Positions 45,267-54,199 of a DNA stretch of 64,000 nucleotides are shown in pieces. The DNA comes from Paenibacillus sp. PK3_47. GTDB taxonomy: Bacteria; Bacillota; Bacilli; Paenibacillales; Paenibacillaceae. The position numbers and the translations under genes are program-made. The notes beneath the pieces are model-generated. The model saw only the letters and a program-made list of their open reading frames with translations, made no database searches and had not been told where the DNA came from. The stretch lies in assembly GCF_023520895.1 (NCBI RefSeq), contig NZ_CP026029.1, positions 4,650,001-4,714,000 on the forward strand, given 5' to 3'. How positions within the stretch are numbered: position 1 is the first letter of the stretch; every line of letters begins with the position of its first letter.

Positions 45267-48200
45267 ATGAAGATAAGGATCAGACAGGTTATATCGGTTA
45301 TTTTGGCAGCAGCGCTGCTTGTTCCGTTAGGCTGGCTTGCCCCGGCTGCTTCAGCTGCACAGGAGAATGCAGACACTGTGTATCATGAGAGCTTTGCGGG
45401 AGGTGCCGGAAAAGCGGCCCAATCGGGAAGTGCCACCCTGACGGCGGTAACCGGCAAAACTTTTGAGGGCAACGCGGACGGAGCGGCATTATACGTAAGC
45501 AGCAGAAGCAATAACTGGGATGCGGCTGATTTTAAGTTCAGTGAGATCGGGCTTGAAAACGGCAGCACGTACACCGTGACTGCGGTGGTCTATGTAGATG
45601 ACGACGTCATTGTGCCGGACGGTGCAAAAGCAGCGCTCCAGACTGTGAACAGCTACGGAAACTATGCGGAAGCCTCGTATACAGCCGGGACTGCCGTCAC
45701 ACTGACCAAAGAATTCACCGTAGATACCAGCAAAGATCAGGCTCTGCGCATCAACTCCAATGAGGCCGGCAAGGCGGTTCCCTTTTACATCGGAGACATC
45801 CGGATTACCGGAAAAGCACCGTCAGGCGGAGGAGAAGAGCCCCCAAGAGCACCGGCGCTGCCGTTCACGGCCATTACCTTTGAAAACGGGACTGCAGGCG
45901 GTTTTGAAGGCAGAAGCGGAAACGAGACACTTACAGTTACTGATGAAGAAAATCATACAGAAGGCGGTTCTTATGCTTTAAAAGTAGAGGGCAGATCCTC
46001 CACATGGCACGGTCCTTCCTTACGGATAGAAAAGTACGTGGATCAGGGCAGCGAATATACAATTTCGGCCTGGGTCAAGCTGATTGATCCCGCAAGCTCA
46101 CAGCTTCAGCTGTCCACACAGGTGGGCAATGATAGCAGTGCCAACTATGTAGCCCTTTCCCCGAAGACCATCAGCACTGCCGACGGCTGGGTGAAGTTCG
46201 AGGGAAGCTACCGGTACAACAGCGTCGGCGGCGAATACTTAACGATTTATGTCGAAAGCTCCAATAACGCCGCAGCTTCTTTTTATATTGATGATATCAA
46301 TTTTGAAAAAACAGGCACTGGCCCTATAGCGATTCAAAAGGATCTCCTTCCCGTTAAAACAGCTTATCAGAATGATTTTCTGATCGGCAACGCGATTACA
46401 GCGGAGGATCTGGAGGGGGCACGCCTGGAGCTGCTGACTATGCACCACAATACGGCTACGGCAGGCAATGCCATGAAGCCCGATGCGCTGCAGAATACGA
46501 AGGGCAATTTCACTTTTACTGCGGCGGATAACATGATTGATAAAGTGCTGGCCGAAGGGATGCAGATGCACGGCCATGTGCTGGTGTGGCATCAGCAGTC
46601 GCCGTTGTGGATGAATACAGGAAAGGATGCAGAAGGCAACAGCGTTCCTTTGAGCCGGGACGAGGCGCTTGTCAATTTGAAGACGCATATCCAAACGGTC
46701 ATGGAGCATTTTGGGGACAAGGTAATCAGCTGGGATGTGGTCAATGAAGCGATGAGCGACAACCCCGGCAATCCGGCAGACTGGGAAACCTCGCTGCGTC
46801 AATCCCCATGGAAAACCGCTATCGGAGCGGACTATGTGGAGCAGGCTTTTCTGGCGGCAAGAGAGGTGCTGGATCAGCATCCGGAATGGGATATCAAGCT
46901 GTATTACAATGATTATAATGAAGACAACCAGAATAAAGCCCAAGCCATTTACAATATGGTTAAGGCTATTAACGACAAATACGCGCTGACCCATCCCGGT
47001 AAGCTCCTCATCGACGGTATCGGGATGCAGGGGCATTACAGCATTAACACGAATCCCGAGAATGTGCGGCTGTCCCTGGAAAAATTCATCTCCCTGGGGG
47101 TGGAAGTGAGCATCACCGAGCTGGATATTCAGGCTGGCAGCAACAATCAGCTGTCCGACAAGCTGGCGGCTGCCCAGGGCTATCTGTATGCCCAGCTGAT
47201 GGATCTTTTCCATAAGCACGCTGCAGATATTGAACGGGTCACCTTCTGGGGCCTGGATGACAATACAAGCTGGAGAGCATCCAGCAATCCGCTGCTGTTC
47301 GATAAGAACCTGCAGGCCAAACCGGCTTACTACGGCGTAATCGATCCTGTAAAATATATCGCCGAACATACGCCGGATTCGGCGGATGCGAATGTATCCA
47401 CGGCGGTCTACAGTACACCGGTAGTGGACGGTACGGCGGATGGCCTCTGGAGCCAGGCGCCGGAGCTGGCCGTTAACCGCTACCAGCTGGCCTGGCAGGG
47501 CGCTACCGGAACCGCCAGAGCGCTTTGGGATGAACAGAATCTGTACGTACTGATCCAGGTCAGCGATGCGCAGCTGGATAAGACGAGTGCCAATGTGTGG
47601 GAGCAGGATTCCGTTGAATTTTTCCTGGATCAGAACAACGGGAAAACTTCCTTCTACCAGGAGGATGACGGACAATTCAGAGTCAATTTTGACAACGAAG
47701 CATCCTTTAATCCTGAGCGGATTGCAGCAGGCTTCGAATCAGCAACCCGTGTGTCCGGAACCAACTACACCGTTGAAGTCAAGATTCCGCTGAACAGCAT
47801 GACCCCGGCCAATGAGCAGAAGCTGGGCTTCGATGTGCAGATTAATGATGCCAAGGACGGTGCGCGTCAGAGCGTTGCAGCTTGGAATGACACCACAGGG
47901 AACGGCTATCAGGATACCTCGGTATATGGGGTGCTTACCCTGAAGGGCAAACCGGGGAATCCGGAAACACCGACAACACCGGAAACGCCGACAACACCGG
48001 AAAATCCGACGGAATCGCCGGCGCCAACTCCGGCGCCGACGGCAACACCAGGACCGGCGGCGGTTCCCGGAGGTACGAATAGCGGCAGCAGTACACCGGC
48101 TCCGGTGAGCGGAACCGTGCAGAGCAAGGAGGGTCAGGTGACAATCCGACCGGCAGTGAACACTGCGAACGGTGAGGCGAAAGCGGCAGTTACGGCCGCC

Positions 48201-49292
48201 GATCTTAAAAAGGCATTGGAACAGGCCGCTCCGGCAGCCGGCGGACGCAAAACGATCGCCATCGAAGTGCCGCAACAAGACAGCGTAACTTCGTATGAAG
48301 TGCAGCTGCCTTCGCAAAGCCTGAAAGGGCAGGAGAATTTCCTGCTGCTGGTCAAAACAGGGGCGGCCACCCTTGAGGTGCCAAGCAATCTCCTTCTTGG
48401 TGCCGGTGTAAGTACAGAAACGGTGTCTATCCGTCTGGATCAGCTTGCAGACGGTTCTCCGGACGCCGCGTCCCCGGCCAAAACCGGGCGGAGTCCGGTC
48501 ATCGGCTTTAGCGTGCTTGCCGGAGGGCAGGTCATAGCCTGGAACAACCGGGATGCAAGCGTGAAAATAGCTGTTCCATACACGCCGGCAGCGTCACAGC
48601 TTGGCAATACAGGAGCACTTGTGGCTGGGCAGGTGGACAGCAAAGGCAGCCTTACAGTGATCCCGAACAGCCGGTATGACGCGGTAAGCGGTGCGATTGT
48701 ATTCCAGACTGCAGAGCCGGGGACTTATGCAGTAGCATATAAGCCGGTGAACTTTGCAGATTTGGGAGAGCTGACCTGGGCGCAGGACGCAGTTGCCGCG
48801 TTGGCAGCACGCGACATCGTCAAGGGAATCTCAGAGAACAGCTTCTCTCCAACAGCACCGGTTAAGAGAGCGGATTTCATTACGCTGCTTGTAAGAGCAC
48901 TGGAGCTGAAGGGAAGCGGTCCGGCTGCTTCCGGCTTTACCGATGTTCCGCAGGACGCGTATTACCGGAATGAGCTGGCTGCTGCGCAGCAGCTCGGCAT
49001 CATCAACGGCTATGGGGATCATACCGTCCGTCCGGACAGCCCGATCTCCCGGCAGGAGATGATGGTCATTGCGGCGCGTGCGCTGGCGGCGGCAGGCAAA
49101 CATCCGGACGGCAGCGGAAGTCTGGCTGCATTTTCAGACGCAGCCGAAGTAGCGGAATACGCAGCGGACAGCGTGTCCCTGCTGGTAGAGTCCGGGATCG
49201 TTGCCGGCAAGAACGGCAGGCTGGCCCCGGACGATACACTTACACGTGCCGAAGCGGCGGTGATTGTGTACCGGATTTGGGGATTGCAGTAG
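45267..49292 (+). CDS. Secreted modular GH10 endo-xylanase with CBM22, CBM9 and SLH domains
   Basis: A 1341-residue surface enzyme. The signal peptide is 1-30 (ASA cleavage). Two CBM22-like modules (about 35-185 and 195-350) precede a GH10 catalytic domain (about 360-705, acid/base E494 in WDVVNEAMS, nucleophile E618 in ITELDIQ). A CBM9 module (about 710-900) and a Pro/Thr linker with repeated ETPTTP follow. An uncharacterised beta-rich region (about 955-1155) leads to three SLH motifs (about 1162-1341) that anchor to the S-layer. This is the XynA1 type of Paenibacillus. The ATG at 45267 follows GGAGGGG. Confidence 0.93.
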   Translation: MKIRIRQVISVILAAALLVPLGWLAPAASAAQENADTVYHESFAGGAGKAAQSGSATLTAVTGKTFEGNADGAALYVSSRSNNWDAADFKFSEIGLENGSTYTVTAVVYVDDDVIVPDGAKAALQTVNSYGNYAEASYTAGTAVTLTKEFTVDTSKDQALRINSNEAGKAVPFYIGDIRITGKAPSGGGEEPPRAPALPFTAITFENGTAGGFEGRSGNETLTVTDEENHTEGGSYALKVEGRSSTWHGPSLRIEKYVDQGSEYTISAWVKLIDPASSQLQLSTQVGNDSSANYVALSPKTISTADGWVKFEGSYRYNSVGGEYLTIYVESSNNAAASFYIDDINFEKTGTGPIAIQKDLLPVKTAYQNDFLIGNAITAEDLEGARLELLTMHHNTATAGNAMKPDALQNTKGNFTFTAADNMIDKVLAEGMQMHGHVLVWHQQSPLWMNTGKDAEGNSVPLSRDEALVNLKTHIQTVMEHFGDKVISWDVVNEAMSDNPGNPADWETSLRQSPWKTAIGADYVEQAFLAAREVLDQHPEWDIKLYYNDYNEDNQNKAQAIYNMVKAINDKYALTHPGKLLIDGIGMQGHYSINTNPENVRLSLEKFISLGVEVSITELDIQAGSNNQLSDKLAAAQGYLYAQLMDLFHKHAADIERVTFWGLDDNTSWRASSNPLLFDKNLQAKPAYYGVIDPVKYIAEHTPDSADANVSTAVYSTPVVDGTADGLWSQAPELAVNRYQLAWQGATGTARALWDEQNLYVLIQVSDAQLDKTSANVWEQDSVEFFLDQNNGKTSFYQEDDGQFRVNFDNEASFNPERIAAGFESATRVSGTNYTVEVKIPLNSMTPANEQKLGFDVQINDAKDGARQSVAAWNDTTGNGYQDTSVYGVLTLKGKPGNPETPTTPETPTTPENPTESPAPTPAPTATPGPAAVPGGTNSGSSTPAPVSGTVQSKEGQVTIRPAVNTANGEAKAAVTAADLKKALEQAAPAAGGRKTIAIEVPQQDSVTSYEVQLPSQSLKGQENFLLLVKTGAATLEVPSNLLLGAGVSTETVSIRLDQLADGSPDAASPAKTGRSPVIGFSVLAGGQVIAWNNRDASVKIAVPYTPAASQLGNTGALVAGQVDSKGSLTVIPNSRYDAVSGAIVFQTAEPGTYAVAYKPVNFADLGELTWAQDAVAALAARDIVKGISENSFSPTAPVKRADFITLLVRALELKGSGPAASGFTDVPQDAYYRNELAAAQQLGIINGYGDHTVRPDSPISRQEMMVIAARALAAAGKHPDGSGSLAAFSDAAEVAEYAADSVSLLVESGIVAGKNGRLAPDDTLTRAEAAVIVYRIWGLQ

Positions 49293-49345
49293 GACAGAGG
49301 GCAATTGCTTCTTGCTAGGAAGTGAAGCGTATTTTAGTTTAGGCC

Positions 49346-49385
49346 AACAGCCAGCGCCGGTTTCGGCGGCTGGCTGTTGATTTTT
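49346..49385 (+). terminator. Intrinsic terminator after the xylanase
   Basis: AACAGCCAGC (49346-49355) pairs with GCTGGCTGTT (49369-49378), with an inner GCCG/CGGC extension, followed by five T. Confidence 0.88.
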
Positions 49386-49420
49386 GCAGATGGGAATAGA
49401 GTTAACGTAAGCAAGCGCAA

Positions 49421-49875
49421 TGTACACGAAAAACCGAGTACAATATGCTGCTGCGGGGGTCAGTTGGCTAAATGTACACGAAAAACTGAGTACATTGTGC
49501 TGCTGCGGGGGTCAGTGGACCAAATGTACATGAAAAACCGAGTATAATATGCTGCTGCGAGAATCAGTGGGCCAAATGTACATGAAAAACCGAGTACAAT
49601 ATGATGCTGCGGGGGTCAGTGGACCAAATGTACATGAAAAACCGAGTACAATATGCTGCTGCGGGGGGCAGTGGGCCAAATGTACATGAAAAACCGAGTA
49701 CAATATGCTGCTGCGGGGGGCAGTTGGCCAAATGTACATGAAAAATCGAGTATAATGTGCTGCTGCGAGGGCCAGTGGGCTAAATGTACATGAAAAATCG
49801 AGTATAATGTGCTGCTGCGGGGGTCAGTGGGCCAAATGTACATGAAAAACCGAGTACAATATGCTGCTGCGAGGG
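49421..49875. repeat. Array H: nine 52-bp units
   Basis: Units start at 49421, 49473, 49525, 49577, 49629, 49681, 49733, 49785 and 49837. Each has TGTACATGAAAAACCGAGTACA, read here as arms TGTAC and GTACA around 12 bases, then ATATGCTGCTGCGGGGG and CAGTGGGCCAAA. The period is 52, not a multiple of three, so any open frame rotates through the frames. No gene is present. Confidence 0.95.
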
Positions 49876-49907
49876 TATGCACTAGATTACCTGGCCGCCC
49901 ATCCTTT

Positions 49908-50072
49908 TAACTGTTAACCTATTGGTACTGCAGGAGCGTTAGCGTCCGCCTGAAAGCTTTACGCAGGAAAGTTCGCTTCGGAAGCATAGGCAGGCACCGG
50001 ATTTCTCCTGCGAGAAGCGGTATAAATCAAGAAAATTTTACGACAACATCGGCCAGAAGTCCAAATGTTCTC
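49908..50072 (+). repeat. Dispersed hairpin element, diverged copy 3
   Basis: The left side (TTGGTACTGCAGGAGCG, then GCGTCCGCCT) and the right side (CATCGGCCAGAAGTCC, then AAATGTTCTC) align with the element at 57593. The middle carries about 35 extra bases and the inner helix is not clearly kept. It lies just before the Imm10-like gene. Confidence 0.6.
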
Positions 50073-50124
50073 TAAAGTCACCCCAAGGATCCAAAGCGAT
50101 AAAAAAGGTCAAATGGAGGTACCT

Positions 50125-50523
50125 ATGAACACAGTGCTGAACGCAGGTTTTCTGTACGCAGGAGCCGATGAAGAAACGGATGTCCTATTGATCGGTTTTG
50201 CTGATGATGAGTTTGATCCGCAAGAGTATATTTTGCTGCAAAAAACGCTGGATCCGGGCGAAGAAGACGCAGAGTCAGGTTTTGATAAGATACATATCAG
50301 TTATAATAATGAGGCGCAGTCTATGTATGGCGGAATTTTAAAATTATATTTTTCAGCCAGTGTTACAGAGATCACTCTGACTGAAGAGGCGGCAGGCCAA
50401 TTGAATTGTACCCGTAAAATTGTTATTAAGTATGATCAGGAGGATGCGGATCTTCCAGTGTTCCATAAGTACCTGCTGCAGATGTTTGCCGATGATGAGG
50501 AGGTATTGTCATTAGATTTGTAA
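50125..50523 (+). CDS. Imm10-like immunity-family protein
   Basis: A 132-residue acidic cytoplasmic protein. The pattern EYILLQKTLDP, then SMYGGILKLYFS, then a C-terminal LPVFHKYLLQMF helix resembles the Imm10 family of polymorphic-toxin immunity proteins. No toxin gene adjoins it. The ATG at 50125 (MNTVLN) follows GGAGG at good spacing; upstream in-frame starts lack one. The family call rests on pattern only. Confidence 0.55.
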   Translation: MNTVLNAGFLYAGADEETDVLLIGFADDEFDPQEYILLQKTLDPGEEDAESGFDKIHISYNNEAQSMYGGILKLYFSASVTEITLTEEAAGQLNCTRKIVIKYDQEDADLPVFHKYLLQMFADDEEVLSLDL

Positions 50524-50542
50524 GGTGTTTTTACGCCCCGGA

Positions 50543-50571
50543 TTGACATAAATTCTCCCACTGGCTATACT
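50543..50571 (+). promoter_or_regulatory. SigA-type promoter of alaS
   Basis: TTGACA at 50543-50548, a 17-bp spacer and TATACT at 50566-50571. Transcription would begin near 50578, at the 5' end of the T-box leader. Confidence 0.85.
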
Positions 50572-50577
50572 TGAAAT

Positions 50578-50860
50578 GTTAAAAAGCAAATCGGACAAAA
50601 CATTGATGAAATGAAGTACGCCGGAGCATGGCTCCCTCAGAGAACGGGTTCCTTTACGATTGATTCGTAATGGCTGCGAGAACCCGGAAGACAGACCGGC
50701 GGAAAGCTGATTTCGGAGTGCGGGGAAATCCCGCCGGGGGCGCCCGTTAACAGCCGCGACAAGGCGATCGCCAGAAGGTGTCTGTAAGTACATGGACATG
50801 GCGATAACCAGGGTGGTACCGCGATAATCATCGTCCCTGAATTTATTCAGGGGCGTTTTT
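50578..50860 (+). promoter_or_regulatory. T-box leader of alaS
   Basis: The conserved T-box AACCAGGGTGGTACCGCG is at 50806-50823. The terminator (CGTCCCTGAA with TTCAGGGGCG, then T-run) is at 50832-50860. Stem I shows AAATCGG pairing with CTGATTT, an AGTA loop-E motif, CGCCGG pairing with CCGGCG, and a GAACGGGTT/GAACCCG distal helix. The GCT at 50706-50708 is a plausible alanine specifier. Uncharged tRNA-Ala would stabilise the antiterminator and switch alaS on. Confidence 0.93.
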
Positions 50861-50915
50861 GTGCTTCCGTGCAGAAATGCCGGGGCGAATAACAATCAGA
50901 CAGGGGCTGTATTTG

Positions 50916-53549
50916 ATGAAAGCAAGTGAAATCCGTTCCAAATGGCTGCAGTTTTTTGAGAGCAAAGGCCACAAAATCGAACCCAGCGCATCGCTCGTTC
51001 CGCACAACGATCCGTCCCTTTTGTGGATCAATGCGGGGATGGCGCCGCTGAAGCCTTATTTTGACGGCCGTGAGGTTCCTGAGAATCCGCGCCTGGCGAA
51101 CTCGCAGAAATGTATCCGCACCAACGATATCGAGAATGTGGGCAAAACCCGCCGCCACCATACGTTTTTTGAGATGCTGGGGAACTTCTCCATCGGCGAC
51201 TATTTCAAGGAAGAAGCAATTACGTGGGCTTGGGAGTTCCTGACGGGCAAGGAGTGGATCGGCTTTGACGGCGACCGTATTTCCGTAACCGTATATGCCG
51301 AGGACGAAGAGGCTTTCAAGCTGTGGAATGAAAAAGTAGGCCTGCCTGCAGAACGCATCATCAAGCTGGGCGACGAGAACTTCTGGGATATCGGCGAAGG
51401 CCCTTGCGGACCCTGCTCCGAAATCTTTTATGACCGCGGTGAAGCTTACGGCAGTGACATGAGTGATCCTGAAATGTATCCGGGCGGCGAAAATGAGCGC
51501 TGGCTGGAAGTATGGAACCTCGTGTTCTCGCAATTTAACCATAACAAGGACGGCAGTTACACACCGCTTCCTAATAAGAACATCGATACCGGTGCCGGTC
51601 TGGAGCGCCTGACTTCCATTCTCCAGGATGTGGATTCCAACTTCGATACCGACCTGTTCCAGCCGGTGATCCAGAAGACTGCCGGCCTTGCCGGAGTGAA
51701 ATACAAAGAGAACCTGGAGCAGGATATTGCGCTGAAGGTTATCGCTGACCACGTCCGTACAGTTACGTTCGCTGTGGGTGACGGCGTGCTTCCTTCCAAT
51801 GAAGGCCGCGGCTATATTATCCGCCGTCTGCTCCGCCGTGCTGTCCGTTACGGCAAGACACTGGGTCTGGACCGCCCGTTCCTGCATGAGCTGACCGAAA
51901 CCGTCGGCGAAGTGATGGGCGTCTACTATCCGTCCGTTGTGGAAAACCGCGAATATATCGCCAAAATCATCCGTACGGAAGAGGAACGCTTCCATGAGAC
52001 CTTGTCCGACGGCCTGGCTATTCTTGGTGAAATTTCCGCAAAAGCCAAAGCTGACGGTGTAACTGTCATCGGCGGTGCTGACGCATTCAAACTCTATGAT
52101 ACGTACGGCTTCCCGTTTGACCTTACCGAAGATTTCGCTTCCGAGCAGGGTCTTACAGTAGACCGCGAAGGTTTTGACGCTTCCATGCAGGAGCAGCGCG
52201 ACCGCGCCAGAGCGGCCCGCCAGGATAACGCCAGTATGAAAATCCAGGGCGGCGCACTTGCTGAACTGACGGTTAAAAGTGAATTTGTTGGATATAATGA
52301 CTCCGTAACAGAGTCGAAAGTTGTGGCTATTGTTGTTGACGGTGAACTGGTGGATGTTGCAGGCGAAGGTGCAGAGTGCCAGGTCGTGCTCGAAACGACT
52401 CCGTTCTATGCCGAAAGCGGCGGTCAAGTAAGTGACACGGGTCTGCTGACAGGCGGTTCCGTTACGGCAAAAGTAACAGGACTCTTCAAGGCTCCGCACG
52501 GGCAGCATGTCCATCTGGTAACTGTAGAAGCCGGTGAGCTGAAAGTGGGCGAAAGTGTCCGCGCGGAAGTGAACCGCGAGCAGCGTGAAGATATCGTGAA
52601 GAACCACACGGCGACTCACCTGCTGCACAAAGCGCTGAAGGAAGTGCTGGGCGGCCATGTTAACCAGGCAGGGTCGCTGGTGGAAGGCGCACGCCTGCGT
52701 TTTGACTTCTCGCATTTCGGCGCAATTACGCCGGAAGAGCTGACGGAGATCGAGCATCGCGTTAATGCCCAAATCTGGCGCGGACTGGATGTCGTGATCG
52801 AGAACAAGCCGATTGATGAAGCTAAAGCGATGGGCGCCATGGCTCTCTTCGGAGAAAAATACGGCAACATCGTACGCGTCGTACAGGTTGGCGACTACAG
52901 CCTTGAGCTGTGCGGCGGATGCCACGTCGCAAATACTGCGCAAATCGGGATCTTCAAGCTTGTCAGCGAGAGCGGCATCGGCTCCGGTGTGCGCCGGATT
53001 GAAGCGGTAACCGGACGTTTCGCTTACCAGTTCACCGAAAGCCAGCTGGATCTTCTGAAGCAGTCCGCAGGCCTGCTGAAATCCTCGCTGAATGATGTGC
53101 CGAAGCGCATTGAGGCACTGCATGCCCAGGTTCGCGAGCTGTCCCGTGAGAACGAGTCGCTGCAATCGAAGCTGAGCGCTACCTTTGCCGCTGAGCTGAC
53201 AGGCAGTGTCAAAACTGTAGGGAACGGTACTCAGCTTCTGGCAGTTGCTGTTCAAGCCGGCAGCATGGACGCCCTGCGTTCGACTGCTGATGAGCTGAAG
53301 ACCAAGCTGCCTGAAGCCATCCTGGTGCTTGGAGCAACGATGGACGATAAAGTGAACTTTGTAGTGTCTGTGCCTCAGGAGCTGGTGAAGCAGGGATTCC
53401 ATGCCGGCAAGCTGGTCAAAGAAGTTGCCGCAGTATGCGGCGGCGGCGGCGGCGGACGTCCGGACATGGCCCAGGCAGGCGGCAAGGATGCCTCCAAGCT
53501 TGAAGCAGCACTGGCCAAAGCTGAAGAGCTTGTCGCTGCACAAGCCTAA
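50916..53549 (+). CDS. alaS: Alanine--tRNA ligase
   Basis: A cytoplasmic alanyl-tRNA synthetase of 877 residues (878 in B. subtilis). It has the class II catalytic core (HHTFFEMLGNFSIGDYF), the editing-site HTATHLLH and CGGCH metal-binding motifs, a coiled coil near 720-760 and the C-Ala domain with a run of five Gly. The ATG at 50916 is used; the frame runs upstream into the T-box terminator. It is controlled by the T-box leader. Confidence 0.97.
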   Translation: MKASEIRSKWLQFFESKGHKIEPSASLVPHNDPSLLWINAGMAPLKPYFDGREVPENPRLANSQKCIRTNDIENVGKTRRHHTFFEMLGNFSIGDYFKEEAITWAWEFLTGKEWIGFDGDRISVTVYAEDEEAFKLWNEKVGLPAERIIKLGDENFWDIGEGPCGPCSEIFYDRGEAYGSDMSDPEMYPGGENERWLEVWNLVFSQFNHNKDGSYTPLPNKNIDTGAGLERLTSILQDVDSNFDTDLFQPVIQKTAGLAGVKYKENLEQDIALKVIADHVRTVTFAVGDGVLPSNEGRGYIIRRLLRRAVRYGKTLGLDRPFLHELTETVGEVMGVYYPSVVENREYIAKIIRTEEERFHETLSDGLAILGEISAKAKADGVTVIGGADAFKLYDTYGFPFDLTEDFASEQGLTVDREGFDASMQEQRDRARAARQDNASMKIQGGALAELTVKSEFVGYNDSVTESKVVAIVVDGELVDVAGEGAECQVVLETTPFYAESGGQVSDTGLLTGGSVTAKVTGLFKAPHGQHVHLVTVEAGELKVGESVRAEVNREQREDIVKNHTATHLLHKALKEVLGGHVNQAGSLVEGARLRFDFSHFGAITPEELTEIEHRVNAQIWRGLDVVIENKPIDEAKAMGAMALFGEKYGNIVRVVQVGDYSLELCGGCHVANTAQIGIFKLVSESGIGSGVRRIEAVTGRFAYQFTESQLDLLKQSAGLLKSSLNDVPKRIEALHAQVRELSRENESLQSKLSATFAAELTGSVKTVGNGTQLLAVAVQAGSMDALRSTADELKTKLPEAILVLGATMDDKVNFVVSVPQELVKQGFHAGKLVKEVAAVCGGGGGGRPDMAQAGGKDASKLEAALAKAEELVAAQA

Positions 53550-53635
53550 TTACAGGCTGTGATAGAGCGATAAAGAGAACGGGATCTAAGGGACGCAGCA
53601 GCCGGGAGTCTTTCCGGGCCGCTGTTCATGAAATG

Positions 53636-53677
53636 AAGCAGCGGTACTGAGGGCATCATATCAGTGCCGCTGCTTTA
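53636..53677 (+). terminator. Intrinsic terminator after alaS
   Basis: AAGCAGCGGTACTGA (53636-53650) pairs with TCAGTGCCGCTGCTT (53661-53675), with one G-U pair and a short T-rich tail. The rest of 53550-53923 holds only the AT-rich upstream region of ireB. Confidence 0.8.
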
Positions 53678-53923
53678 TTCAGAATATGAGCTTGTCCCCC
53701 TTTTTTTGCGGATATTCGTCCTTTCCGGCGCTCTGCAATAGCTTAATAATCCAAAAATATCTATATATTTGTAGACAAAATGCCAAAAAAAGCGTTATTA
53801 CAGAAGCAGGATTTCCTCGTTAGGGCATGAATATGTTATGATGAAGGCAGCAAGTAAGCTGTACTGCAGCAACTTTGCGAAGCCGCCCATCCGGGGTGAT
53901 TTTGCAGAAGGAAGGTGTCACAA

Positions 53924-54199
53924 ATGGACTCCATGGACAAAACGGTCAAATTCAATGTGAAGGGCGACGAAAAGGAAGCTTCTCCCCAGGAAATACTGCT
54001 CGCCGTATACGACGCGCTGGTGGAGAAAGAGTATCATCCGATCAATCAGATCGTGGGATACCTTCTTTCAGGAGATCCGGCCTACATTCCGCGCCATAAC
54101 AATGCGAGAAGTTTGGTCCGGAGGAAAGAACGTGATGAGCTGATTGAAGAACTGGTCCGTTTTTACCTGGCCAATCACCGGGTGAATCAGCCAAAATGA
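53924..54199 (+). CDS. ireB: IreB family regulatory protein (UPF0297, YrzL)
   Basis: A 91-residue protein with the family signature VKFNVKGDE at the start, then YHPINQIVGYLLSGDPAYIPRHNNAR. In Enterococcus, IreB is a substrate of the IreK kinase and a negative regulator of cephalosporin resistance. The ATG at 53924 follows GAAGGTG. The order alaS-ireB-ruvX is conserved in Firmicutes. Confidence 0.93.
   Translation: MDSMDKTVKFNVKGDEKEASPQEILLAVYDALVEKEYHPINQIVGYLLSGDPAYIPRHNNARSLVRRKERDELIEELVRFYLANHRVNQPK

Noticed and set aside
46239..47675. 478-codon open frame antisense to the xylanase
   Set aside because: It lies opposite the GH10 domain and has no protein-family features or initiation signal.
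49421..49875. CRISPR array
   Set aside because: Whole units repeat; there are no unique spacers between conserved repeats and no cas genes nearby. The same holds for the other arrays.
49512..49882. Minus-strand open frames in the 52-bp array
   Set aside because: The frame shifts with every unit, no start signal is present, and the peptides have no family features.
50847..53543. An open reading frame of about 898 codons antisense to alaS
   Set aside because: It lies wholly opposite a certain gene, has no ribosome site or recognisable domain, and results from the codon bias of alaS.
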